Of a DNA stretch of 64,000 nt, positions 33,026 through 41,874 are shown one piece after another. The number at the start of each line of letters is the position of its first letter. Positions within the stretch are counted from its first letter, which is position 1. The translations under genes and the position numbers were made by a program. This DNA comes from Clostridiales bacterium. Lineage in GTDB: Bacteria; Bacillota; Clostridia; Saccharofermentanales; DTU023. The DNA lies in assembly GCA_004556455.1 (NCBI GenBank), contig SFGY01000008.1:31999-95998 (forward strand), given 5' to 3'. A model generated the notes under the pieces. The model had not been told where the DNA came from, ran no database searches, and was given only the letters and a program-made list of their open reading frames with translations.

Positions 33026-33910
33026 TCACAGCCATCCCAGGCTGGTGGAAGGTGAAAAAGAAAAAGGAGCAGAGGGGGTCGCTTTGGCAGCAGACCTGGC
33101 ATGGAGCTGTTCCTGCCACTCATAGAGTGAAATACTCACCGCTTCAGCTAAGTTCAGAGAATCAACCTTAAGGCTCTGGGGGATCATGAGACAGGCGTCA
33201 GCGCTTTCCCGGTAATAAGACGGCAGCCCACTGCCCTCATTGCCAAAAGCCAGGCATAAGCCAGATAGCTCTTCCACGCTCCGCTGGCTCAGCCAGCTGC
33301 GTGGACTTTCTGCCGTTTTATCGAGCATAAGGGCAGCCAGGAGCAGCTCTGAATTTCTTTCCCTCCAGGCCTCAAGAGAAGAATAAAACTGCAGACGCAG
33401 GGCGAAAATCGCTCCCATGGAAGCACGGACCACGCGCGGATCCCAAAGGTCACAACACGGCCCCAGTAAATTAAGACAAGGACAATCAAAGGCCAGGAGA
33501 CTTCTCAGGATAGTCCCCAAATTACCCATGTCATCGATGTTTTGAAGTATGACCTGACGTCCTGATGTGCTGTTCTCTTTGGCCGGATTGGACAGAGTAT
33601 TCTGGAAAGTCCTCTCTGCTTTCAAGGACAACGCTTTGCTCTTTCCCGAAGACGGAAGTTCTTTCATAAAAACAGCGATCATATAAGTGTTCGCTCTCTG
33701 AGAGAGCTTCTCTATCAGCCGTGGAGCATAGATGAGGGGAAGCGCTTTTTCAGCAGCCAGAGCCTCGACTTTCTCTTTTTCTTTAAATTTATCAGAAAGC
33801 AGAAGCGCCAGCACACGCTCCGGGGCCTCTTCCAGGAGGCGGAACGACGGGTAGGGGCCAAAGCAATAAGAATAGGGCAGTTCCCTGCGATATTTTTGCC
33901 ATTTTTCCAT
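33026..33910 (-). CDS. TrmH/SpoU-family RNA 2'-O-methyltransferase
   Basis: A 294-residue SPOUT-class methyltransferase. The three family motifs are present: IDDMGNLGTILRSLLAF (motif 1, about residues 128-144), LAFGNEGSGLP (motif 2) and IPQSLKVDSLNLAEAVSISLYE (motif 3), forming the knotted SAM site. An N-terminal substrate-binding part precedes them. It probably methylates rRNA or tRNA ribose; the target cannot be said. The start has GGGAGGAGAG upstream. Confidence 0.88.
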   Translation of the reverse strand: MEKWQKYRRELPYSYCFGPYPSFRLLEEAPERVLALLLSDKFKEKEKVEALAAEKALPLIYAPRLIEKLSQRANTYMIAVFMKELPSSGKSKALSLKAERTFQNTLSNPAKENSTSGRQVILQNIDDMGNLGTILRSLLAFDCPCLNLLGPCCDLWDPRVVRASMGAIFALRLQFYSSLEAWRERNSELLLAALMLDKTAESPRSWLSQRSVEELSGLCLAFGNEGSGLPSYYRESADACLMIPQSLKVDSLNLAEAVSISLYEWQEQLHARSAAKATPSAPFSFSPSTSLGWL

Positions 33911-34017
33911 GCTGCTCTCCTCCCTTCAAAACTGTGTTCGGCCAGGTCTATTTGTTCGGTCAGGCCACTTCATATAGCAGCTCTGAATATCACAGTCCAG
34001 AGCTTTACGGCGCGACC

Positions 34018-35118
34018 TCAGCCATTCCTGGCCTGTGCTTCGCCTTCGCCAGCCACATGAGCCAATCTTTCAGCCAGATATTCAGGCGTCAGCCAGGGTC
34101 TGGAACTCGCTGGAGCCAGCTTCTGTGCCAGTTTAAAATCACCTGCTTTCAGAGCGGCGCGGATACGTCCAGCGGAAATAGGCCGTCCTTCCTCATCGAC
34201 ACTGCGCGGCACGATCTCACAGTTGATTCCTGCAGGAGGAAGCAAACGCTGAAGCTGGGCATTATATTGCCGTGTCAGCTCCGAAAAAGGCTCTGAGCCT
34301 AAGACCCGGCTCGTGAGATTCAGGCGCCTTGCCAGGCGAATAAAAATTTTGGCGTCTAACTCCGCCTGGAGGACTGTAGCCTCATCCTTGCTTTTGAGAA
34401 AATAGCTCGGAAAAGTCGAGGAAGAGATCAGGTAATCCCCCGTTTCATGCAGGCAAAGGCGGGGAATATCCCGCACGGCTGCCAGGAGCATGTCTTTTCG
34501 TTCACGCGTGCTAAAGAAGGAGCGATCCTCGGATAAGAGAAATAGATGGGTTAAATCAAAGCGTCCAGCCGTTTCTTCAATGAGTTGCAGATGACCCCTG
34601 CTTATGGGGTTCAAATTCATCACCAGAGCCGCCTGCCTGAGACCTTCCTGCTTTAACCCGGCTTGCATCCACGGCAAGGCGCAGATCTCCGCCTCTTCTT
34701 CCTGCCTCGCAAGATAACGCTCAAAAGCGTCAGCCTTATTCTCCATAAAAACCATGCGGTCAGAGGCGCTTTCGATGAGAAAGAAGCCAAGATTTCTGTA
34801 AAGTTCAAGGTATTCAGCTTTACCCCAGAGGAACACATGAAAGATGCCACGCTCAGCCAGACGGGAGATGAGCGCCGAAACCAGCTGATTCATCAGGCCC
34901 TCTCCGCGAAGATCTTCACGGCAGACCAGACTGCGCAGGGACTTTCCACAGATCCCCCCTGCAGCCACAAGTTCAGCCTCTGCATTGCGCAGGGAAAGAA
35001 TCTCCTCCAGACCAGCATCGCGCCTGATGCCTGAGGCCTCACAGAGCGCATCATATTCCCTCAAAGCTCGCTGATCGTGGGCAAAAACAGGGGCAAGAGT
35101 GTAAGCTTCCATAGCCAT
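34018..35118 (-). CDS. citC: [Citrate (pro-3S)-lyase] ligase family protein
   Basis: A 366-residue protein with an N-terminal GNAT-like domain (about 1-125; LVCREDLRGEGLMNQLVSALISRL) and a C-terminal nucleotidyltransferase domain (about 155-360) with the nucleotide-binding motif NPISRGHLQLIE and LLSEDRSFFSTRERKDM, STFPSYFL. CitC acetylates the prosthetic group of the acyl carrier subunit of citrate lyase. Citramalate lyase uses the same kind of carrier, so this protein may activate citramalate lyase in the glutamate pathway at the window's left end. No lyase subunits are nearby. Its ATG overlaps the stop of the preceding lipoprotein gene (TGATG). Confidence 0.88.
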   Translation of the reverse strand: MAMEAYTLAPVFAHDQRALREYDALCEASGIRRDAGLEEILSLRNAEAELVAAGGICGKSLRSLVCREDLRGEGLMNQLVSALISRLAERGIFHVFLWGKAEYLELYRNLGFFLIESASDRMVFMENKADAFERYLARQEEEAEICALPWMQAGLKQEGLRQAALVMNLNPISRGHLQLIEETAGRFDLTHLFLLSEDRSFFSTRERKDMLLAAVRDIPRLCLHETGDYLISSSTFPSYFLKSKDEATVLQAELDAKIFIRLARRLNLTSRVLGSEPFSELTRQYNAQLQRLLPPAGINCEIVPRSVDEEGRPISAGRIRAALKAGDFKLAQKLAPASSRPWLTPEYLAERLAHVAGEGEAQARNG

Positions 35119-36326
35119 CAGGGATTTTTATCCTGCTGCGAAGTCGTTACCGAATTTTTCGTCGGGTTTTTCTTGCTGGAGGCAGAGCTTTCCGACGTCT
35201 GCGTAAGACCCTGAGCCTCAGCCAGCTCGGCTTCCCGCCTGGCATCTTCCTCTTCAAGTTCTTCGCTCGGTCTGAAACCTTCGGGCAGTTCAAAAAGGCT
35301 GTCATCACTGCGGTTCGAAGCTTCAAAGATCTCAAAAGTTTCCAGTACTTTTTCATCTTTAAAACTACGGTGTCCCACAACAGCATCCCCGATAAAGTAA
35401 TAGCGAATATACGTAATGCCGTCTTCTGTGAACTCTTCAAAAGTCACATTGCGTCCCATAAAAACAGCATTGCCCTGGCCTGTAAGAATCAGGCGGTCGC
35501 CATTTTCCGCTATTTTAGAGAAAGCCTCCATGCTGAGTTCTTCGTTATATTCCGTGCCCGGGAGAATATCATAGCTGCCACCAAGAAGATCCATTTGATA
35601 ATAAAAGCTGGCCTCCGTCTGAAGAATACCCAGGACAGAGCGCTCCGTGGAAAGACGCATATAACTCTTCTTGCCGCTGAGAGCGATCAGCACTTCCTGA
35701 ATCAGTTCGTCACCCTTAGAGAAATCGCCGGGATGCCTGGCGTAATGATAGTAAACAGGATCGGTCGAAAGGGTTTTGAAGAAACGCTCGACCTTTCTTC
35801 CGGCAATGCCCCGCAGCGAATTTTCTTTGGGATAAGAAAGAGGAGCCGGCGGCTCTTCATTGTTATTTTCATCGCCGGTGCGGAGGTATTTAGGCATGGA
35901 ATCACGCAGGGACTCTAATTCCCTGGGGCTGAAAGGCGCAAAACCCGCACTGATTCTCAGCTCGTTCATTTCTTCAGCGATATCTTTTTTACCACTTGCA
36001 GCAGATGGAGAAGGTTCAGCCTCTCCTGGAAGCGGCTCTGATAAAGGCTCTGTCTTTGCTTCAAACTGTGACGACATTTGACTGCCTGCCGCTGAAAGGT
36101 CGGAGGACAATGGTGCGGGCGAAGTCGTCCCCGGTGAAAGCAGTTCTTCTGACCCTGTGCTGGCGCTGTCCGAAGCTCCTTCCGTCGTTCCCTGAGCCTG
36201 ATCCGGAGCAAAATTAAAGGGATTCGTGCCCGATTCTTCCCGAGGCTGAAAGCTGCTGCAAGCCGTCAGCGAAAAGAGGACAGAGAGCAGCAGGAGGAAC
36301 GTGAGTTCCGAGCGAAGGCTGCTCAT
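35118..36326 (-). CDS. Unrecognised lipoprotein
   Basis: A 402-residue lipoprotein with lipobox LTAC. The ATG at 36326 is chosen because it begins a normal signal peptide and because the -10 at 36438-36443 would start the transcript close to the earlier ATG at 36428. After the Cys, about 95 residues are Ser/Glu/Pro-rich linker. A folded part follows (about 100-350) with FKTLSTDPVYYHYAR, DELIQEVLIALSG and DGITYIRYYFIGD, suggesting a beta-rich domain that I do not recognise. The C-terminus is again low in complexity. It sits between the PBP gene and citC, overlapping the latter. Confidence 0.7.
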   Translation of the reverse strand: MSSLRSELTFLLLLSVLFSLTACSSFQPREESGTNPFNFAPDQAQGTTEGASDSASTGSEELLSPGTTSPAPLSSDLSAAGSQMSSQFEAKTEPLSEPLPGEAEPSPSAASGKKDIAEEMNELRISAGFAPFSPRELESLRDSMPKYLRTGDENNNEEPPAPLSYPKENSLRGIAGRKVERFFKTLSTDPVYYHYARHPGDFSKGDELIQEVLIALSGKKSYMRLSTERSVLGILQTEASFYYQMDLLGGSYDILPGTEYNEELSMEAFSKIAENGDRLILTGQGNAVFMGRNVTFEEFTEDGITYIRYYFIGDAVVGHRSFKDEKVLETFEIFEASNRSDDSLFELPEGFRPSEELEEEDARREAELAEAQGLTQTSESSASSKKNPTKNSVTTSQQDKNP

Positions 36327-36437
36327 CCTGTCTGAACCGCCTGGAAAAGACTCCGCGAAATTTTTTTTAGTAGACTTCTGTAAACCAGAAGACCTCTGTA
36401 AACATAAAACCTTGATCAATTTAATCATATCTTCGAC

Positions 36438-36443
36438 ATTATA
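36438..36443 (-). promoter_or_regulatory. Candidate -10 for the lipoprotein-citC unit
   Basis: TATAAT on the minus strand at 36438-36443, just before the lipoprotein gene and overlapping the end of the PBP gene region, with GCGACA 18 bases upstream. Moderate match. Confidence 0.4.
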
Positions 36444-36445
36444 CT

Positions 36446-38617
36446 CTATTCATCGCTTTGATGTCGCAGAGGGCGATAGACGGGAATTTCCTCAGCCAAA
36501 TGGCGAACGGCAGCCTGGACTTCAGGCACCTGGTAAGGGGCCTGGCGTTCAAGGTTTTCAAGGATATAGCCAAAGAGCTTCATGGCGAGCAAATCCTCTT
36601 CCTCTTCTGAATGAAAAAGGGTCAGACTCATGACATAAGCGGGATGATCGGCGTTATAACCGATAAACCAGCTGTCAATTCCCATCTCGCCTTTTTCATC
36701 CAGTCCTAGCTCCGCTGTTCCAGACTTGCCTGCGATGCGAAAGTGATCCTTTTTTAACTGTTTTGAGTAATTTTCTTCAACCACTCTCTCCATGGCGGTT
36801 TTGAGAATTTCACAGGACTCCGGGGAGAGCAGAACGCGCTTATGATCACTCTCATTAGTAATAAGAAGCCGGGGCTCCATAAGTTTTCCCTGATTCAGAA
36901 CTGCCGCATAGATAGAAGCGAGCTGCAGCGGTGAGAGGAGGATTTCACCCTGGCCATAAGCGCTGTCTGCCAGTAAAACCGTTTCTTTCTCGCCGATGGC
37001 CCCGGCATTGGCAATTTGTGACGGTCGGAAAGGATAATCCCGGCAGGGATCGTCTCCTATGCCCAGTGCCCTCATGCCGTGGTTAAAGGAAGAAGCCCCA
37101 ATTTTACAGGCCAGACGGGCAAAGAAAATATTATCTGAATAAGTGATCGCATCCGCCAGGCTGAAATTCTGATCCAGTTCCCTATAGCGCGTCACGGCAT
37201 AATCGCCCCAGGAATCATCAAGCTGCCAGGTTTTTCCCTGAATAAAGAGCTCTTCATCGGGAGTGATAAATCCCTGAGACAAAGCGATGATAGAGGTCAG
37301 AATTTTTTGTGTCGAACCAGGCGTATAGCTCAGTGCATACTTGGCCTGCAGGACCTGTCGCGGGTCGTTCAGCAGGGTCGCATAAGCGTCATTGCTGATG
37401 CCGAGTACAAAATCCATAGCCTTATAAGAGGGCGTCGAAACTAGTGCAAGGATTTCACCGCTCAGGGGATCAACAGCCGTAACCGTAGCATTGTCGTTTT
37501 TCAGTTCTTCATAGATGGCTCGCTGAGCAAGGGCATCCAGGGTAAGCTGAAGATTTTCTCCATCTTCCGCCGGCACTTCCAGCAGAGTCTGTTCGTAATC
37601 TCCACCAACATATACGCGGCAGCCATTTTTCCCACGCAGGCGCGTATCATAAACCTGTTCCAGACCACAGCGGCCAATGAGCTCCGTATCCTCCAGCTCC
37701 GCATTTTCATCTTTTTCGAGATCTTCAGCTGAAACACGTGAAACATAACCAATGAGCTGTGCCATGGACTCATCAAAAGGATAGTCCCTGAGCTGCTCTT
37801 CCTGCCAGCTCAGACCGAGTTTCTTAAATTGTGCATAATCGATCTTTCGAAGATCCGGCAGCAGCGCGATGGGCACGAGGGTATCCTCGCGCACCCAGCT
37901 CTGGCTCAGCTTCGTTTCCACAGTGCCTGCAGGCAGGCCAAGTAAAGTTTCAACTTCTGACGCCCGCTCAGCGTCAAAATTTCGGGGAACCAGATTCACC
38001 TGAACAAAACTTCGATTGACGGCCAGAGGCCAGCCGGAGCGGTCGTAAATTTCACCACGCCTGGCCTTCAGGGATTCCACGTGCACCTGTCCCTGCTCTT
38101 TAAGACCAGGGAGGATAATGGCAGGTGTCCAGTCAAGCTGCCAGCTTTCCGCTGCAGGATGCCAGATGAAACTCAGGGTGACCTTCTTTTTCAGCTCGCC
38201 ATATCGTGTGAGATACCTGGCGTCAGCTTCGTAGAAGCGCTGATTACCCCTTTTTGATGCATCCAGAGGTGTGATCTGCTCATAGTGAATTTCTTTAACG
38301 CCCAGGTCCGCATGAATCTTGGCGTTTCGTTCAACGACCTGTGCTTTGCCGAAACGTTCGAGGCTTGCCGGATATATGCAGCTAAGTAAGGATGTCGTGT
38401 CGTCATCTTGTATGTATTTAATAGTTCGTTCAAGATCCTGCTGAGGATCTGTTCTTCCCTCCTCATCGCGGAATACCAGTGTTTCTGCAGGCTCAAAATC
38501 TTTCTCCCGTCGCAGGGCTGAATCACTCTGACAGGCGGAAAGCAGCGCAGGCATCAGCAAACAAAGGAGCATAAGCGTCAGAACAGGCCTTGCCTTTTTG
38601 AGCTGAAGAAGAGACAT
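36446..38617 (-). CDS. Lipid-anchored class B penicillin-binding protein with MecA-type N-terminal domain
   Basis: A 723-residue transpeptidase. The ATG at 38617 has AAAGGAAA upstream and gives a signal peptide with lipobox LLSAC, so it is predicted to be a lipoprotein rather than a TM-anchored PBP. An NTF2-like MecA_N domain (about 35-150), a dimerisation domain (SLKARRGEIYDRSGWPLAVN) and the transpeptidase domain follow. Active-site motifs are PGSTQK (about residue 435), SDN (about 495) and KSGTAE (about 630). This is the family of Bacillus PBP3 and PBP2a of staphylococci, some members of which have low beta-lactam affinity; that property cannot be told here. Confidence 0.92.
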   Translation of the reverse strand: MSLLQLKKARPVLTLMLLCLLMPALLSACQSDSALRREKDFEPAETLVFRDEEGRTDPQQDLERTIKYIQDDDTTSLLSCIYPASLERFGKAQVVERNAKIHADLGVKEIHYEQITPLDASKRGNQRFYEADARYLTRYGELKKKVTLSFIWHPAAESWQLDWTPAIILPGLKEQGQVHVESLKARRGEIYDRSGWPLAVNRSFVQVNLVPRNFDAERASEVETLLGLPAGTVETKLSQSWVREDTLVPIALLPDLRKIDYAQFKKLGLSWQEEQLRDYPFDESMAQLIGYVSRVSAEDLEKDENAELEDTELIGRCGLEQVYDTRLRGKNGCRVYVGGDYEQTLLEVPAEDGENLQLTLDALAQRAIYEELKNDNATVTAVDPLSGEILALVSTPSYKAMDFVLGISNDAYATLLNDPRQVLQAKYALSYTPGSTQKILTSIIALSQGFITPDEELFIQGKTWQLDDSWGDYAVTRYRELDQNFSLADAITYSDNIFFARLACKIGASSFNHGMRALGIGDDPCRDYPFRPSQIANAGAIGEKETVLLADSAYGQGEILLSPLQLASIYAAVLNQGKLMEPRLLITNESDHKRVLLSPESCEILKTAMERVVEENYSKQLKKDHFRIAGKSGTAELGLDEKGEMGIDSWFIGYNADHPAYVMSLTLFHSEEEEDLLAMKLFGYILENLERQAPYQVPEVQAAVRHLAEEIPVYRPLRHQSDE

Positions 38618-38839
38618 GTCTATTTCCTTTAATCGATGTGAAGAGACTAAGTGCTTGGAGCATTTATGTCGGTGTGCACTAAAAAAAGAACTAATCTGAA
38701 AGGGTTTCAAAGGATTCATCGGGCTCAAAGTCTGTCAGCTGGAACCCTGATTCTTTCATGAGAGGCTCATCTGTCAGGAAGGGGTCTCAGGAAAGACTGT
38801 ATTTCCTGGTGGAAATCTGCTTCAGGGAGTCCTCAGCTT

Positions 38840-39919
38840 TCAGGAAAGGCTCTGCCGCAGCAGAATTTCCACTAAGTCCTGACCGCTGATCCCCGCATTT
38901 TCGATCAATTTGGGGTACATGCTAATTGGCGTAAAGCCCGGCATGGTGTTGATTTCGTTCAGTAAAACCTTCTCATCGCTGCTGCGGATAAAGAAATCAA
39001 CTCGGGCAAGGCCCCTGCAGCCACCGGCGCAGAAAGCTCGCAGGGCAATATCGTGAAGCTCTTCAAGCTTATCTTTGCTTAGATCAGCCGGTATAAGGAT
39101 GCGGGAACTGCTCCCGGCATCGTACTTATCCTCATAGTCATAAAATTCACGGCCCGGGATAATTTCTCCAGGACGTGAAGCCAGAAGCTCCCGTCCTTCA
39201 GGATCCATCTGCAGGACAGCCAGCTCAATTTCCCGGCCCTCGACCCCCTCTTCAATGAGGATTTTTTCATCATGGGAAAAAGCGAGAAGAAGGGCTTCTG
39301 TCAGTTCCTCAGCCTTATGAACTTTCGTGATCCCCACCGATGAGCCTGCATTAGCAGGTTTCACAAAGAGCGGATAGTGGAGACCGGCCGCAGCGATACG
39401 CTTTTCCACAGCAGCAAGTTCCAGAGCTTCACGTTTTAGCAGGCTTACAGCCGGAGTCATGGGGATCCCGCTTTCGCTGAAAATACGGCGGGCCGCCTCT
39501 TTATCCATCATAAGCGCAGAGGAAAGGACCTTGCAGCCAACATAGGAAGCATTCATCAGTTCAAAGAGGGACTGTACCGTACCATCCTCACCGTAGCGTC
39601 CATGCAGAACAGGGAAAAAGATGTCCACGGGTCGAAAGCTCAGTCGGCCTTCCTGATTCTCCGTCCAATACCCTGCTTTTTCACCCGGCTTAAAATAGAC
39701 GTCCGAAAGAAGCTCGCTTTTGGAAAAAATCCGCTCATCAGCAAGATTCTCATCCGGCCCCTGATATTCAAAGAATGCTCCTTTTTTATCAATGAGCAGA
39801 ACTTGCACGGTCACCGCAGGGATTTTGCGAAGTAAATGAAGAATATGCGAAGCCGAAACCAGCGAGATCTCATGCTCGCTGGAACGTCCTCCGCAGAGAA
39901 GGCAGACTTGAGTACTCAT
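38840..39919 (-). CDS. ddl: D-alanine--D-alanine ligase
   Basis: A 359-residue ATP-grasp ligase. It starts with VCLLCGGRSSEHEISLVSA, has PLFVKPANAGSSVGITK, the omega-loop region YDYEDKYDAGSSS with tyrosine as in D-Ala-D-Ala enzymes, and the metal-binding end VLLNEINTMPGFTPISMYPKL. It supplies the dipeptide for MurF in peptidoglycan synthesis. No strong ribosome-binding site is seen; the ATG follows the preceding stop by eight bases, so coupling is likely. Confidence 0.96.
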   Translation of the reverse strand: MSTQVCLLCGGRSSEHEISLVSASHILHLLRKIPAVTVQVLLIDKKGAFFEYQGPDENLADERIFSKSELLSDVYFKPGEKAGYWTENQEGRLSFRPVDIFFPVLHGRYGEDGTVQSLFELMNASYVGCKVLSSALMMDKEAARRIFSESGIPMTPAVSLLKREALELAAVEKRIAAAGLHYPLFVKPANAGSSVGITKVHKAEELTEALLLAFSHDEKILIEEGVEGREIELAVLQMDPEGRELLASRPGEIIPGREFYDYEDKYDAGSSSRILIPADLSKDKLEELHDIALRAFCAGGCRGLARVDFFIRSSDEKVLLNEINTMPGFTPISMYPKLIENAGISGQDLVEILLRQSLS

Positions 39920-39927
39920 AGGACTGA

Positions 39928-40638
39928 TCAGTTCTCGATCCCTTTTTTATTTTTCTGAATATAGACCAGCATTTCTGTGAGCTGATCCTCAATTTCGGCA
40001 AGCAGATTACGGGCGTATTCCATCGCTTCCTGGTGAATCTGCCGACTCTGGGCAGAGGCCTCATCAAGAATACGTCGGGCTTCATTCTGAGCCTGCTGTG
40101 TGACCTCATGCTCATCGATCATCCTGGCCATCTGCTGTTCGCCCTCACGCATGATATTTTCAGCCTCTTTGCGCGCTTCGGCGATCAACTGGCGATTCTT
40201 CTGAAGGAGCCAGCGGGCCTGTCGGATTTCTTCAGGAAGTCCATCGCGGATCATTTTAATGAGAAAGAGCATCTCGTCCCGATCCAGCATCACCTGTTCA
40301 GAAAAGGGCACCTTGCGGGCGCTGCTGACATTATCTTCCATGCGACGCAGCAAGGCTTCCACGTTTTCCTGATCGCTGCGGCGCTGCGGCGGAACTGCAG
40401 CGCCTCTTTCCTGGGGCTGAGCTCCCTGTTGGCGAAGATTCTGCTGGATGTCCGGGGCCCGACGCGGAGAGTAAGGGACCTGAGGCAGATCGTCACTGCG
40501 GCCACGGCGGCGGTCAGGCGATTGTGGCTGTGGAGCAGCCATCGACTGCGTGGGGACCTCCCCCTGACTCTGGACGCTTTCCTGCGGTCTCCCCTGAAGC
40601 CTTTCCTGCGGCCTGTAAGCTCCCGTATCCTGATCCAT
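39928..40638 (-). CDS. Coiled-coil, DivIVA/ATP-synthase-B-like protein
   Basis: A 236-residue protein. The ATG at 40638 has GGGAGG seven bases upstream. The first 80 residues are Gln/Pro/Arg-rich and disordered; the rest is one long helical region with heptad pattern (about 105-230; EARKEAENIMREGEQQMARMIDE), similar to DivIVA-like and ATPase stalk-like proteins commonly encoded next to coaD in Clostridia. A role in division or envelope growth is a guess from neighbours. Confidence 0.7.
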   Translation of the reverse strand: MDQDTGAYRPQERLQGRPQESVQSQGEVPTQSMAAPQPQSPDRRRGRSDDLPQVPYSPRRAPDIQQNLRQQGAQPQERGAAVPPQRRSDQENVEALLRRMEDNVSSARKVPFSEQVMLDRDEMLFLIKMIRDGLPEEIRQARWLLQKNRQLIAEARKEAENIMREGEQQMARMIDEHEVTQQAQNEARRILDEASAQSRQIHQEAMEYARNLLAEIEDQLTEMLVYIQKNKKGIEN

Positions 40639-40662
40639 CTTTGAACCTCCCACTCTCCTGCC

Positions 40663-41157
40663 CTATTTCTTTCCGGCTTGCTCCTGATAAAGATCTTCCA
40701 GCTCAGGAACAATGCATTCCGGCACATAGGGACTGACGTCCTTCTGCAGTCTCAGCAGCTCTCTGACAAGAGAGGAGCTGATATAACTGTATTCCGGACT
40801 GGCTGCCAGAAATAAAGTCTCGCAATCGGCCTTCAGGCCACGGTTAACGACCGTCATCGGCAGCTCATAGCCAAAGTCATCTGCACTGCGCAGACCGCGG
40901 AGAAGCGCCGTCGCTTTCTCTTCACTGAAAAAATCAGCCAGAGCGCCACGAAATGTCCTGACACGGACATTGTCAAAACCTGCACAGACTTGCTTCAAGA
41001 GCTTGCAGCGCATTTCCAGGGACAGCTGCCCTGCTTTGTCTCCATTTTGCAGCACGGCGACAATAAGCTCGTCCGCGAGCACCGAAGCCCGGGCGATAAG
41101 ATCCAGATGTCCCTTATGAGGAGGATCAAAACTTCCCGGATAGATCAAGCGAAACAC
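40663..41157 (-). CDS. coaD: Phosphopantetheine adenylyltransferase
   Basis: A 164-residue nucleotidyltransferase that makes dephospho-CoA. A GTG at 41157, three bases beyond the rsmD stop and with CGGGGAA upstream, gives the exact family N-terminus (FRLIYPGSFDPPHKGHLDLI with its HxGH). The C-terminal part has YSYISSSLVRELL. Upstream in-frame ATG codons lie inside rsmD and would add 30 residues. It is coupled to rsmD, as in many Gram-positive bacteria. Confidence 0.94.
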   Translation of the reverse strand: MFRLIYPGSFDPPHKGHLDLIARASVLADELIVAVLQNGDKAGQLSLEMRCKLLKQVCAGFDNVRVRTFRGALADFFSEEKATALLRGLRSADDFGYELPMTVVNRGLKADCETLFLAASPEYSYISSSLVRELLRLQKDVSPYVPECIVPELEDLYQEQAGKK

Positions 41158-41159
41158 GA

Positions 41160-41765
41160 TTATTCCCCGTTCCGGAGGGAAGGCGGAAAATCTTCCTTCT
41201 TCCCTGTTTTTCCGTAAAATAATACCATCGCACGGCCATAGTGACAAGTTCTGAGGAGGTCCAGAGCAGGCAAAGTCAGGGAGCTTAGTTCCTTTTCCAC
41301 GCTTTCATCCGCTTCCAGGAGCAGCCGCGAATGTTCATGCATAATCTGAAGCAGTGGATCCCTGAGCTGGAAGAAAAACCGAGCTTCCTCTTTCCATGGC
41401 GGATCAAAATAAATGATGTCCATCAGCTCTCCTACCTTCCAAAGTCGACTTAAAGCCGCAGCTGCAGGAGCCTGCATTAGTTTGACACTTTCCTCAAAGC
41501 CGCATTTCTGTATATTTTGACGTATGATTTCTGCCGCCTGGCGGTCTTTTTCTACAATCCAGACCTGGGATGCACCACGGCTCGCAGCCTCCAGGCCGAT
41601 CTGTCCGCTGCCGCCAAAAAGATCGAGAAATTTGGTTCCTCTCAGTTCTGCCTGCAGAATCGAAAAGATGGCTTCCTTGACCCGATCTCCTGTGGGTCTT
41701 GTTGCCTCTCCTCTGGGAGCCTCAAGCTTCAGCCCCCTTTTTTCACCGGCAATAATTCTTGGCAT
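41160..41765 (-). CDS. rsmD: 16S rRNA (guanine(966)-N(2))-methyltransferase
   Basis: A 201-residue SAM-dependent methyltransferase. The ATG at 41765 has GGGGAG upstream and gives MPRIIAGEKRGLKL, the usual start. SAM-binding motif FLDLFGGSGQIGLEAASRG and the catalytic FDPPW motif are present. It modifies 16S rRNA during ribosome assembly. It precedes coaD by three bases. Confidence 0.95.
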   Translation of the reverse strand: MPRIIAGEKRGLKLEAPRGEATRPTGDRVKEAIFSILQAELRGTKFLDLFGGSGQIGLEAASRGASQVWIVEKDRQAAEIIRQNIQKCGFEESVKLMQAPAAAALSRLWKVGELMDIIYFDPPWKEEARFFFQLRDPLLQIMHEHSRLLLEADESVEKELSSLTLPALDLLRTCHYGRAMVLFYGKTGKKEDFPPSLRNGE

Positions 41766-41874
41766 AGCACTCCCCTCATCCACCGCAGACCTGAGTTCCA
41801 ACCGCCTGCGACTTCCTCGCGAAGTCACTTCCGGCAAGGGATCGGCCCAGGCTGCATATCATACTCAGCGTGGA

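Noticed and set aside
33979..34004. Hairpin AGCTCTG/CAGAGCT after citC as a terminator
   Set aside because: A 7-bp stem with no T run on the minus strand; not convincing.
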